Source of the DNA: Planctomycetaceae bacterium
GTDB taxonomy: Bacteria > Planctomycetota > Planctomycetia > Pirellulales > Pirellulaceae
Reading direction: 5' to 3'
Assembly (NCBI GenBank): GCA_012965455.1
Contig: DTSG01000057.1
Coordinates: 1 to 17,837, forward strand
DNA length: 17,837 bases
Positions 1 to 6,903 of the stretch are shown one piece after another (within the stretch, counting starts at the first letter, position 1; each line of letters begins with the position of its first letter). A program made the translations under genes and the position numbers. The notes below the pieces were generated by a model, which did not search any database, had not been told where the DNA came from, and saw only the letters and a list, made by a program, of their open reading frames with translations.

Positions 1-1415
1 AATTGTTTTTGCCGCAAGCCCTCCCGCCGCAGTGTCTCTTCCTCAGTCTCAAGATCATGGATGCTGTGTCCAAGTGCTTCTTCGATGGCTTGAAGGTCCA
101 GCAAGTCGCGTTTGATTCCCGCTGCCGTTGTTGCCTTGTCAGCGATCGCTCGTTCGATATCTTCGAACTGCTCCACTAACTGAGAAGCTTTAGTTTCTAA
201 CGCCTGGCAATCGGATTGAACTTGGGCGATTTGCTGCGCAACGTCGCTTTGATGTTGTCGTGAACGCTCTGTCTCACGGCGTGCGTCACTCAGTTGCTGT
301 TTGATGTCAGTGATATCATTATCAAGTATGCCAAGTGAACGCAACGTGGCTTTGTGTTGATCTTCACTTGCTCGCAGAGTCTGCTGAGTGTCAGCCATTC
401 TGCCCTCAACACCGTCCGCGCCGTGAGCCGCTGTTGCTAACTGAATTCGCAAGCGGACAATACGAGCCATGGTTTCATCGTGTCGTTGTAGTTGCTGTTC
501 GTTTGCGGTAACGTGCTGTGCGATTTGCTCGCGGTTATAGCTTGCCAATTCCTCGTGACGTTGAGCTTGTTGTACGAGGGACTCATTTTCCGATTCAAGC
601 AATTGCAGGGATTGATTCCCCTGATCTAGCTGGTTCTGATACTCGGACAGTTCCCCATCAAATCGCTCAATATCATCGTCGAAGGATTGCAGTTCTTTCG
701 AGAGTTGGCGCCACTGGACCAAGCCGATTTGTGTCCGCAATTGTTGCAAGCGATCAGTGAATTCTTTGTAACGTCGAGCCTTCGTTGCTTGATTACGCAC
801 TGCCTTCAAGCGGCCTTCAACTTCCTCCACGATGTCGGATAATCTTGTCAGATTTTGGTCGACTCTGCCCAGACGCCGTAGTGCTTCTATCTTTTTAGCT
901 TTAAAGCGACTGATCCCCGCAGCTTCCTCAAATATTTGTCGGCGATCTTTGGCCGACGTTTCGAGCATCCTCGCAACCTTGCCCTGTTCGATAATACTGT
1001 AGGCATCCGCACCGATACCGGTTCCACGAATTAAAGTTTTGATATCTTTTAGACGACAGGGCTCGTCGTTTATTAAATACTCACCTTCGCCGCTACGATA
1101 TACGCGTCGAGTCACCCGTACTTCTGCGGAGTCGAGTGGCAGGATATCATTCGAGTTGTCGAAGATGATCGTCGCTTCGGCAACATTGACTTCACGCCGA
1201 GTGCTGCCCACTGGGCACTTGAAAATAACATCCGTCATTTCCTTGCCGCGCAGGCTTTTGGCGCTAGTTGTTCCGAGTACCCACTTTACAGCGTCAACAA
1301 TATTCGATTTCCCAGATCCATTGGGCCCCACCACCACGGTAATTCCCTCAGGGAATTCAAACCGTGTCTTGTCGGCGAAGCTTTTAAAGCCGGTAAGTTC
1401 CAGTGCTTTGAGCAT
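1..1415 (-). CDS. smc: Chromosome segregation protein SMC, N-terminal part (runs off window start)
   Basis: SMC is an ABC-type ATPase with long coiled-coil arms that, as a dimer with ScpA/ScpB, organises and separates the chromosome. The reading frame stays open for 471 codons from ATG at 1415 to the window edge, so the hinge, second coiled coil and C-terminal head are missing. The start reads MLKALELTGFKSFADK, the classic SMC N-terminus. The Walker A motif GPNGSGKSN lies at about residues 30-38, followed by the family-typical IVDAVKWVLG and the Q-loop segment IEQGKVARML. After about residue 165 the sequence becomes Glu/Gln/Arg/Leu-rich without proline, as expected of the first coiled-coil arm. 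No clear Shine-Dalgarno precedes the ATG. It follows the FlgI-like gene on the same strand after 65 bp. The family assignment is secure; only the far half is unseen. Confidence 0.96.
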   Translation of the reverse strand, partial: MLKALELTGFKSFADKTRFEFPEGITVVVGPNGSGKSNIVDAVKWVLGTTSAKSLRGKEMTDVIFKCPVGSTRREVNVAEATIIFDNSNDILPLDSAEVRVTRRVYRSGEGEYLINDEPCRLKDIKTLIRGTGIGADAYSIIEQGKVARMLETSAKDRRQIFEEAAGISRFKAKKIEALRRLGRVDQNLTRLSDIVEEVEGRLKAVRNQATKARRYKEFTDRLQQLRTQIGLVQWRQLSKELQSFDDDIERFDGELSEYQNQLDQGNQSLQLLESENESLVQQAQRHEELASYNREQIAQHVTANEQQLQRHDETMARIVRLRIQLATAAHGADGVEGRMADTQQTLRASEDQHKATLRSLGILDNDITDIKQQLSDARRETERSRQHQSDVAQQIAQVQSDCQALETKASQLVEQFEDIERAIADKATTAAGIKRDLLDLQAIEEALGHSIHDLETEEETLRREGLRQKQ

Positions 1416-1480
1416 GGGGTGAGTTGCTTTTCGGGTCAGAAACTAAGAAACGGTATGTGTAATCGGAATTAAATATAGAA

Positions 1481-3331
1481 CTAGAAAGTGGGAAGCCACG
1501 ACTTGGATTTTTCCCAAAAACTTGAATCGGCTTGAGAGCGAACGTCCGAGTCATTGTCAGTTTGCACGCGTTGGGAGTTGCGATCTTGAGTGGTGGATTC
1601 GGATTCTCCCAGGCGATTAAAAAACATTTCGGGCATTGGGTTCGACACGGTGATGTCAGATGAATTGGCAGCGTTGCGGTTGTATGACCAAACGGGCCGC
1701 GGACGAACACCGATGAGGATGCGGGCATTAATTGCGTTTTGGTTACGAGCTGCCTGTAGGCAATCGACGAGTTCAGAATAGCCGCCGCCAACTTTCGCAA
1801 TTCCGCGTACCACGTCTTCGAAATTGGTAGTGGTTGTTGCGAAGCGGTCAGGTTTCCCTGCTGTAAAGCAACTGATTTGCAACTTCCCCCCGCCCTCGTT
1901 CTTGATCAAGATATGCTTACCCGCATAGATGAGATTCCTCGGGGTCAATGTAATTCCGTTGCCGAAGACCACAATTTCGGCTCGATTCGCCATGGAGACG
2001 TGGATCATTGGCGAAGCGGTGGAGGCGACGTGATGGTAGGTAAATCCCGGATAGTGCATTCCGGAAACCAAGGGGGAACCTGGATTGCGTTTCCATAATG
2101 CCGTGAAGGCGCCGTAGCGTGTTTCCGCACTGTCGGATTCCATTAATTCAGTAATGCCATCGAGGGCGCTGACGTGGTCCATGCCAGCTAGGGCGGTTAA
2201 TGCATGCCAACGGAAGGCCATGTGCGTCTCTGCGAGAACAGTGAGGACAGGTGCTGCCGCGGATTCGCCGAGATAGGCTAATGCTTCGGCGGAATAGAAT
2301 TGCACTTCTGGGTCACTTGACTGGATCCCTATTTGCAGTATCGAAGTCGCATCTTTGCCAATACCTTCGAGTTGCAGCGCAGCCTCGGCGGAGGATGTTG
2401 GTTCGAGGAGTTTGGATAACAGCAGTTCCATGCGTTCTCGCTGATCGGCGACGCTTTCGCCCACAACAATACGGTTGATGACGTTCATATATCGCGAGAC
2501 GTTATTGCGATAACTTGCATGGACCGACAGTTCGATATAATTGTCGCGCTGAGCACTAGCAACGCCGTATTTGTCCCGTTGATGGTACTGCAGAAACCGT
2601 TTGTTAATCGAAGAACTGATCCGAGTGCTAGTGCGGACGCTGGCGTGTTTTGATTTTACGACGAGCCCAAGTGGACGGTCCATTTGCGAAATGCCGCCCC
2701 CAAGTATCAAGCCTGTGTGTTGGTTATTTGAGTCGTCGTTGCCACGAAATATGGAACGCACCAAGATAGGGCCGTCGGCAAGTGCAGCGACATGACCGCT
2801 GTGAACGGCTTGATTTAAAACAGCGATTTCCCGCATTCTTGAACGCAACAACCATCCGTCACGCAGGCTCGTCGTGTTGGAATGTGCTGGTAGCCGGACT
2901 TCAATATCAAAATGATCGCCCTTGCGGACTCCAGGCGGCAAGTAACCACGGGCAAGGACTAGAGAAGTGTTGGAAGAATCCAAAAGCTGACTTGGGTTTT
3001 CGACCTCATGGGTCAGCATTTCGTCGATTAATAGGGATCGATGAATACCAGTTGGAGGGGCACTGCCACTGTTATTGAGCGAGTTGGCGAGGCCGATACT
3101 TTCGACCTTGAGGTAGTTCATCCCAATCGCGACGGAAAGGTCGCCGACGGTTAACACTGTGTTTTTGGGGCTTTCACCGATCAAATTCTGTAGTTGAGTC
3201 CTGCCGGGAATCTTGTCGGCTAGGCTACACCCAGAGAATAATGCGATTGGAGCAGTGCAAGCAACCAAGATTACGAATTGTTGAATTCGTTTACTAAGTG
3301 TGCATTGAGACGAAATGTAATGAAAACTCAT
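1481..3331 (-). CDS. FlgI-like domain lipoprotein with HEAT repeats
   Basis: The middle of this protein resembles the flagellar P-ring protein FlgI. It has a GDHFDIEVR stretch, a TSLRDGWLL stretch and an ALADGPILVR stretch, in the order FlgI has them. The start was set at ATG 3331, which has GGAG 11 bases upstream; an in-frame ATG at 3355 is possible but has no visible ribosome site. From 3331 the product is about 616 residues. A basic then hydrophobic leader ends in LFSGC (Cys35), a lipobox, so it is probably an outer-membrane or periplasmic lipoprotein rather than a soluble ring subunit. After the FlgI-like part (roughly 45-300) come short helical repeats of HEAT type (roughly 305-420), for example around PEVQFYSAEALAYLG, then a C-terminal region I do not recognise. 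No other flagellar gene is in view. The function is unknown; an envelope role is inference. Confidence 0.75.
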   Translation of the reverse strand: MSFHYISSQCTLSKRIQQFVILVACTAPIALFSGCSLADKIPGRTQLQNLIGESPKNTVLTVGDLSVAIGMNYLKVESIGLANSLNNSGSAPPTGIHRSLLIDEMLTHEVENPSQLLDSSNTSLVLARGYLPPGVRKGDHFDIEVRLPAHSNTTSLRDGWLLRSRMREIAVLNQAVHSGHVAALADGPILVRSIFRGNDDSNNQHTGLILGGGISQMDRPLGLVVKSKHASVRTSTRISSSINKRFLQYHQRDKYGVASAQRDNYIELSVHASYRNNVSRYMNVINRIVVGESVADQRERMELLLSKLLEPTSSAEAALQLEGIGKDATSILQIGIQSSDPEVQFYSAEALAYLGESAAAPVLTVLAETHMAFRWHALTALAGMDHVSALDGITELMESDSAETRYGAFTALWKRNPGSPLVSGMHYPGFTYHHVASTASPMIHVSMANRAEIVVFGNGITLTPRNLIYAGKHILIKNEGGGKLQISCFTAGKPDRFATTTTNFEDVVRGIAKVGGGYSELVDCLQAARNQNAINARILIGVRPRPVWSYNRNAANSSDITVSNPMPEMFFNRLGESESTTQDRNSQRVQTDNDSDVRSQADSSFWEKSKSWLPTF

Positions 3332-3378
3332 GCGGACGATAACTCCGGTAGACATGCATATATATAAAAATACTATCG

Positions 3379-3403
3379 GCGCGCAGTTTTTTACTGCTAG
3401 CGC
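3379..3403. repeat. Imperfect inverted repeat in the leader region of the FlgI-like gene
   Basis: GCGC plus GCAGT pairs with ACTGC plus GCGC around a five-T loop, with a two-base bulge (TA) in the right arm. It lies about 48 bases upstream of the chosen start of the FlgI-like gene. It could be an operator, a leader hairpin or chance. It lacks a T-run placed to act as a terminator on the minus strand. Confidence 0.3.
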
Positions 3404-3438
3404 ACCACGGTCACTGTTAAGCGTTTGATTTAAGCCCG

Positions 3439-3476
3439 AAAAATAATGGTTTTAACCGTTTTAGGTCAATACCATT
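3439..3476 (-). terminator. Intrinsic terminator of the dnaJ-rnpA-yidD unit
   Basis: Read on the minus strand, AATGGTATTGACC pairs with GGTTAAAACCATT around a six-base loop: 13 positions with one mismatch and one G-T pair. It is followed directly by ATTTTT. It lies about 80 bases past the yidD stop and before the FlgI-like gene, so it separates the two minus-strand units. There is no T-run on the plus-strand side, so it acts in one direction only. Confidence 0.65.
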
Positions 3477-3557
3477 GTGCTAGCACGTGGCGTTTCTCAA
3501 GGGAGCATCCTGTTTGCGGATACGGAACTTGGAGACTTGGACCCTGAATGGCGAACC

Positions 3558-3806
3558 CTATGGCGGGTCGTGTCCGCCTGCGGACCAAGGATGGCAGCGA
3601 CAGATACGCCAGGCACCTTTGAGGCCGCCGCGTAGGGGACCGTATTTTTCAACGGCAAGAATAAAATAACTACTGCATGAAGGATGAAAACGACAGTTTT
3701 TCCCAAGCAGGGGACTCAACAGAATTTGATAGAGTCGAACACAGACGATGAGGATCTTACCTAGGCCGCGAAAGCACCATTTAACAAGCTGCTGCAATGC
3801 GTTCAT
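3558..3806 (-). CDS. yidD: Membrane protein insertion efficiency factor YidD
   Basis: YidD is a small, inner-membrane-associated protein that helps YidC-dependent insertion of membrane proteins. The product is 82 residues, the usual size. It has an amphipathic N-terminus (GKILIVCVRLYQILLSPLLG), then the family pattern CRFHPSCSSY, KYGPLRGGLKGAWRICRCHPW and a terminal GGHDPP. Its ATG overlaps the rnpA stop as ATGA (3803-3806), which implies translational coupling. The rnpA-yidD order is very widely conserved in bacteria, which supports both calls. The usual next gene, yidC, is not found downstream; instead there is a terminator. Confidence 0.95.
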   Translation of the reverse strand: MNALQQLVKWCFRGLGKILIVCVRLYQILLSPLLGKNCRFHPSCSSYFILAVEKYGPLRGGLKGAWRICRCHPWSAGGHDPP

Positions 3807-4210
3807 GAATTGTTACTGTGGCTAGACAATTGTTGAATTGCTTGGAGAATCAATTGATTGAGTGATGTATCAATTGCCTGGGAATCGCAAGTAGCATCTC
3901 GTCGTGGGCGAACGACGATATCAAACCCGCCTTGATGGTGTTGTTGACTGCACCGGAACGCTTCGCGTATACGCCGTTTCCAGCGGTTTCGCACAACAGC
4001 GTTGCCAACTTGTTTGGAGATAGACAATCCCAGTCGGGTGTGACCTAAGTCGTTGGTGCAGATGTTTAAGACCAGAGTGCGATCATTACAATGAACCCCA
4101 CGATCGTATACTCGCTTAAATTCCGCTGGGCCTAACAGTCGCCTAGATTTGGGAAACGCAAGACTCCTTTTCATGTTGTCGCCGTTTTCCCGGCTCGCAA
4201 TGTTCTTCAT
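3803..4210 (-). CDS. rnpA: Ribonuclease P protein component
   Basis: RnpA is the basic protein subunit that joins the catalytic RNase P RNA to trim the 5' end of pre-tRNAs. The signature region is present: a core starting KSRRLLGPAEFKRVYDRG, then GLSISKQVGNAVVRNRWKRR with the RNR motif, followed by IREAFR. Upstream in-frame starts would run into the dnaJ coding region. ATG 4210 lies 7 bases past the dnaJ stop, gives 135 residues and has a weak GGTAGAG ribosome site that overlaps that stop. ATG 4174 (123 residues, MKRSLAFPKS) is the main alternative. The gene is probably translated by coupling from dnaJ and into yidD. rpmH, the usual upstream partner, is absent. Confidence 0.94.
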   Translation of the reverse strand: MKNIASRENGDNMKRSLAFPKSRRLLGPAEFKRVYDRGVHCNDRTLVLNICTNDLGHTRLGLSISKQVGNAVVRNRWKRRIREAFRCSQQHHQGGFDIVVRPRRDATCDSQAIDTSLNQLILQAIQQLSSHSNNS

Positions 4211-4217
4211 GGCGTCT

Positions 4218-5117
4218 CTACCAGCTGATTTGATTGCGTGGGTTTGGTTGCTGTAATGCGTCAATTTGTTCGACAAGTTCAGCGGGCGGTTCGTCAGGAA
4301 GGTGGATTTGCGTAATGACAAACAAATTTCCCGTCCCCGTTTTGTGAGTCACTCCATGTTGTTTTACTCGAAACCGCTTCCCGCTAGGTGTTCCGGCTGG
4401 AATTTTAAGCGTGATCGTACTATAGGGCGTCGGGATATCGAGTTCAGTACCTAGTAGTGCTTCGGCCAGCGTCAACGGCATTGTCAATTCGAGATCGTAG
4501 CCATTGCGCCGATAGTCTGGATGCGGCGCAACTTTTATTGTCAGCAAGATGTCGCCGTTGGGTCCGCCATTGCTTCCGGGGTACCCTTTTCCTTTGAGGC
4601 GTATCTTCTGCCCGCTTTCGATACCAGCAGGAATTGTGACTTGCACGGCAGTCGTGTTTCCGTTGGCCGCGACTGTATTCACCGATGCTTTACCTCCGGT
4701 CACAGCCGTAGCGAAGGGGATTTCTAACTTGTCCTCGAGGCTTTGGCCCTTAGTTGGACGTGGACCCTGAGGGCGTCCGCCCGTGTTGAAGAACTGTTCA
4801 AAACCGCCACCACCTCCACCGCCAAACAGCGACTCAAGATCAGCACCGGAAAAAGGGTTCCCGCCGCCTCCAAACCCGCCGGGGCCCTGTGCCATATTCT
4901 CAAAACCTTCGCCAAACTGATCATATTGCGAGCGTTTGTTATCATCGGAGAGGACATCATAGGCGTGCTGCACTTCTTGGAACTTGGATTTAGCGGTAGC
5001 ATCATCTGGATTCATATCCGGATGATATTTGCGAGCCAGTTCCCGATATGCTTTTTGAATTTCTGTTTTTTCGGCGCCTCGAGATAGCCCCAATGTTTTG
5101 TAGTAATCGTTGCTCAT
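4218..5117 (-). CDS. Type II J-domain co-chaperone (DnaJ/CbpA-like, no zinc finger)
   Basis: This is a co-chaperone that stimulates the DnaK (Hsp70) ATPase and delivers substrate. Of its 299 residues, about 3-70 form the J domain with the essential HPD at 32-34. A glycine/phenylalanine-rich linker follows (about 75-120, with a run of seven glycines). Then come the two beta-barrel substrate-binding domains, marked by VTIPAGIESGQKIRLKGKG and LKIPAGTPSGKRFRVKQHG. The four CxxCxGxG zinc-finger repeats of classical DnaJ are absent, so it is of the CbpA/type II class and I give no dnaJ symbol. It is the first gene of a unit with rnpA and yidD; a sigma70-like promoter lies about 70 bases upstream. 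No obvious Shine-Dalgarno is seen before the ATG. Confidence 0.93.
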   Translation of the reverse strand: MSNDYYKTLGLSRGAEKTEIQKAYRELARKYHPDMNPDDATAKSKFQEVQHAYDVLSDDNKRSQYDQFGEGFENMAQGPGGFGGGGNPFSGADLESLFGGGGGGGFEQFFNTGGRPQGPRPTKGQSLEDKLEIPFATAVTGGKASVNTVAANGNTTAVQVTIPAGIESGQKIRLKGKGYPGSNGGPNGDILLTIKVAPHPDYRRNGYDLELTMPLTLAEALLGTELDIPTPYSTITLKIPAGTPSGKRFRVKQHGVTHKTGTGNLFVITQIHLPDEPPAELVEQIDALQQPNPRNQISW

Positions 5118-5185
5118 GAATTGTCGTCGTATTGCGGTTGTTCGCGGAGGATAAATATTCGGTTATTCTTGCATTCGCTATTGGG

Positions 5186-5215
5186 ATTGTAGAGGTGCGC
5201 CTAGTAAACTGACAA
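5186..5215 (-). promoter_or_regulatory. Candidate sigma70-type promoter for the dnaJ-rnpA-yidD unit
   Basis: On the minus strand, TTGTCA and TACAAT are separated by 18 bases; each hexamer matches the consensus at five of six positions. The expected transcription start is near 5179, giving a leader of roughly 60 bases before the J-protein ATG at 5117. It is the best-matching promoter-like sequence in the divergent spacer. Matching by eye only. Confidence 0.5.
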
Positions 5216-5257
5216 GCCGTAACTGTTTTCGTGTTCGGGAAATGAGCTTTTACCGTT

Positions 5258-5261
5258 GAGG
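5258..5261 (+). promoter_or_regulatory. Ribosome binding site that fixes the start of the CehA-like gene
   Basis: GAGG lies six bases before ATG 5268. A more upstream in-frame TTG at 5256 overlaps this site and would leave no room for one of its own, so the ATG at 5268 is preferred. Confidence 0.6.
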
Positions 5262-5267
5262 ATTGAG

Positions 5268-6833
5268 ATGAGTCGAGTTTGCACTCTGTATATTGTTGGT
5301 CGCGTTCGCATAGCATTTTTGTCGACGGTTGTTATTTCGGGTCTGATTGGGTTTCTGGTCGTGCCGGCTTACGGGCAGGGCGGCGTGATTGATTTCCAGA
5401 TTGTCGATTCGCAAAGCAAGGAGCAGATTCCGGCGCGTATCCACCTGTGGAATAGCAAGGGTGTGGCAGTGCGAGCAGTCGGGATGCCATTTTTCCATGA
5501 CCATTTCGTATGTGCTGGTAAAGTGCGTCTACGGCTTAGAGCGGATCGCTATCAATTTGAAATTGAGCGCGGACCGGAATATCGAATTCACCGTGGCTTT
5601 TTTACGATGTTGTCTGGTGCAAGGGAGCAGAAGATCATTCCGTTAAAGCGTTTTGTCGATATGAAAAAGGAAGGTTGGTGGTCGGGTGACCTGCATATTC
5701 ATCGCAAGCTTGAGGATATCGAGCTGCTGATGCAAGCAGAAGATTTACATATCGCTCCGGTTATCACTTGGTGGAACAAGAATAACCTGTGGACGGAAAA
5801 CCCACTACCGGAGGAATTGTTACATCAATTTGACGGCGATCGGTTCTATCACGTGCTCAGTGGCGAGGACGAACGAGACGGGGGTGCTTTGATTTATCAT
5901 CACTTGCGCAGTCCCCATAACATTGTCAGTGGTGAAAGGGAGACGCCGTCATCGATGAAGTTCTTGTTGGAAATTCATCAACATGCCGGCGTGCATGTGG
6001 ATATTGAGAAGCCGTTTTGGTGGGATGTTCCCGTATGGATCGCTAGCGGGATGGTGGATTCCATTGGTATTAACAACAACCACATGCAGCGAGGCAAAAT
6101 GAACAATACTGAAGCGTGGGGTAAACCGCGCGATAAACAGTTATTCAACGGCAAGGTGGCCAATGGGCAATGGTCACAGCATATTTACTATCAGATACTC
6201 AATACGGGACATCGAATCCCACCGTCTGCTGGTAGTGCCTCTGGCGTGCTGCATAGTCCGGTGGGATATAACCGCGTCTACGTATATTGCGGTGAGCAGT
6301 TTAGTTGGGACGCGTGGTGGGAGAATCTGAGGGCTGGAAAAGTGGTAGTGACCAATGGCCCGATGTTGCGTCCGCGAGTCAATGGCGAGTTGCCTGGTCA
6401 TGTCTTTAAGGCTGAGGCAGGCGAAACAGTTACTTTGTCGCCAACACTGAGTTTGGCGTTTCAAGAGAAGGTCGAGTATTTGGAGATTATTAGGGACGGA
6501 GTTGTGGTAGAAAATGTGCGTTTGGACGCCTATGCGAAGATGGGTGGGCGGCTGCCGGATGTAGAATTCACCGAGAGTGGCTGGATTATGATTCGCGCCG
6601 TCACCAATTATCCAAAATCCTATCGTTTAGCTAGTACGGGGCCGTATTACGTGGAGATAGGCGGCAAACGCCGCATCAGTGAGGCGTCGAGCCAGTTCTT
6701 TATTGATTGGCTCAAGGAGCGGCAAGGCAAGATCAAACTGGCCGCGGGAGCCGAGCGAGATGAAGTGATGCAGTACTATGTGGGTGCGCAAGAATATTGG
6801 GAATCCGTGCGGCAAGCAGCAACTGTCGACTAA
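5268..6833 (+). CDS. Secreted CehA/McbA-like metallohydrolase (PHP-type)
   Basis: This is a 521-residue protein with a signal peptide: basic start, a hydrophobic stretch around FLSTVVISGLIGFLVV and a cleavage-type AYGQG. A small beta-rich domain resembling carboxypeptidase-regulatory or Ig-like folds follows (about 30-120). The main domain then opens with WWSGDLHIH, His143 and His145 being probable metal ligands. The region GEDERDGGALIYHHL and the late VVTNGPMLRPRVNGE segment are typical of the CehA/McbA family, whose namesake CehA hydrolyses carbaryl. Where better-known members have a TDH metal motif this one has ITWWNKNN, so its chemistry may differ. The substrate is unknown. It lies 70 bp upstream of the oxidoreductase gene on the same strand and could be co-transcribed with it. 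Confidence 0.78.
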   Translation: MSRVCTLYIVGRVRIAFLSTVVISGLIGFLVVPAYGQGGVIDFQIVDSQSKEQIPARIHLWNSKGVAVRAVGMPFFHDHFVCAGKVRLRLRADRYQFEIERGPEYRIHRGFFTMLSGAREQKIIPLKRFVDMKKEGWWSGDLHIHRKLEDIELLMQAEDLHIAPVITWWNKNNLWTENPLPEELLHQFDGDRFYHVLSGEDERDGGALIYHHLRSPHNIVSGERETPSSMKFLLEIHQHAGVHVDIEKPFWWDVPVWIASGMVDSIGINNNHMQRGKMNNTEAWGKPRDKQLFNGKVANGQWSQHIYYQILNTGHRIPPSAGSASGVLHSPVGYNRVYVYCGEQFSWDAWWENLRAGKVVVTNGPMLRPRVNGELPGHVFKAEAGETVTLSPTLSLAFQEKVEYLEIIRDGVVVENVRLDAYAKMGGRLPDVEFTESGWIMIRAVTNYPKSYRLASTGPYYVEIGGKRRISEASSQFFIDWLKERQGKIKLAAGAERDEVMQYYVGAQEYWESVRQAATVD

Positions 6834-6846
6834 CGTTGTTGATTTG

Positions 6847-6855
6847 TGTTATCAT
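6847..6855 (+). promoter_or_regulatory. Possible extended -10 promoter element before the oxidoreductase gene
   Basis: TGTTATCAT has the form TGn-TATCAT, five of six matches to the -10 consensus plus the extended TG. No convincing -35 hexamer lies at the right distance. The position, about 50 bases before ATG 6904, suits a separate promoter for a gene that looks highly expressed. Weak evidence. Confidence 0.25.
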
Positions 6856-6903
6856 GGAAGCAGCAAAAATACAGTTGTTTGTCAATCAGAAAAGGGGCTT
6901 GTA

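Noticed and set aside
3395..3490. Repeated TGCTAGC at 3395 and near 3478
   Set aside because: Seven bases repeated twice in about 100 bases is within chance and shows no regular array.
4211..4321. Longer rnpA reading frame starting at 4321
   Set aside because: It would overlap the end of the J-protein gene by about 100 bases, and its extra residues do not resemble RnpA; starts at 4210 or 4174 fit better.
3356..5117. Possible origin of replication near rnpA-yidD
   Set aside because: rnpA and yidD often lie near oriC, but there is no rpmH, dnaA or dnaN here and I saw no cluster of DnaA boxes.
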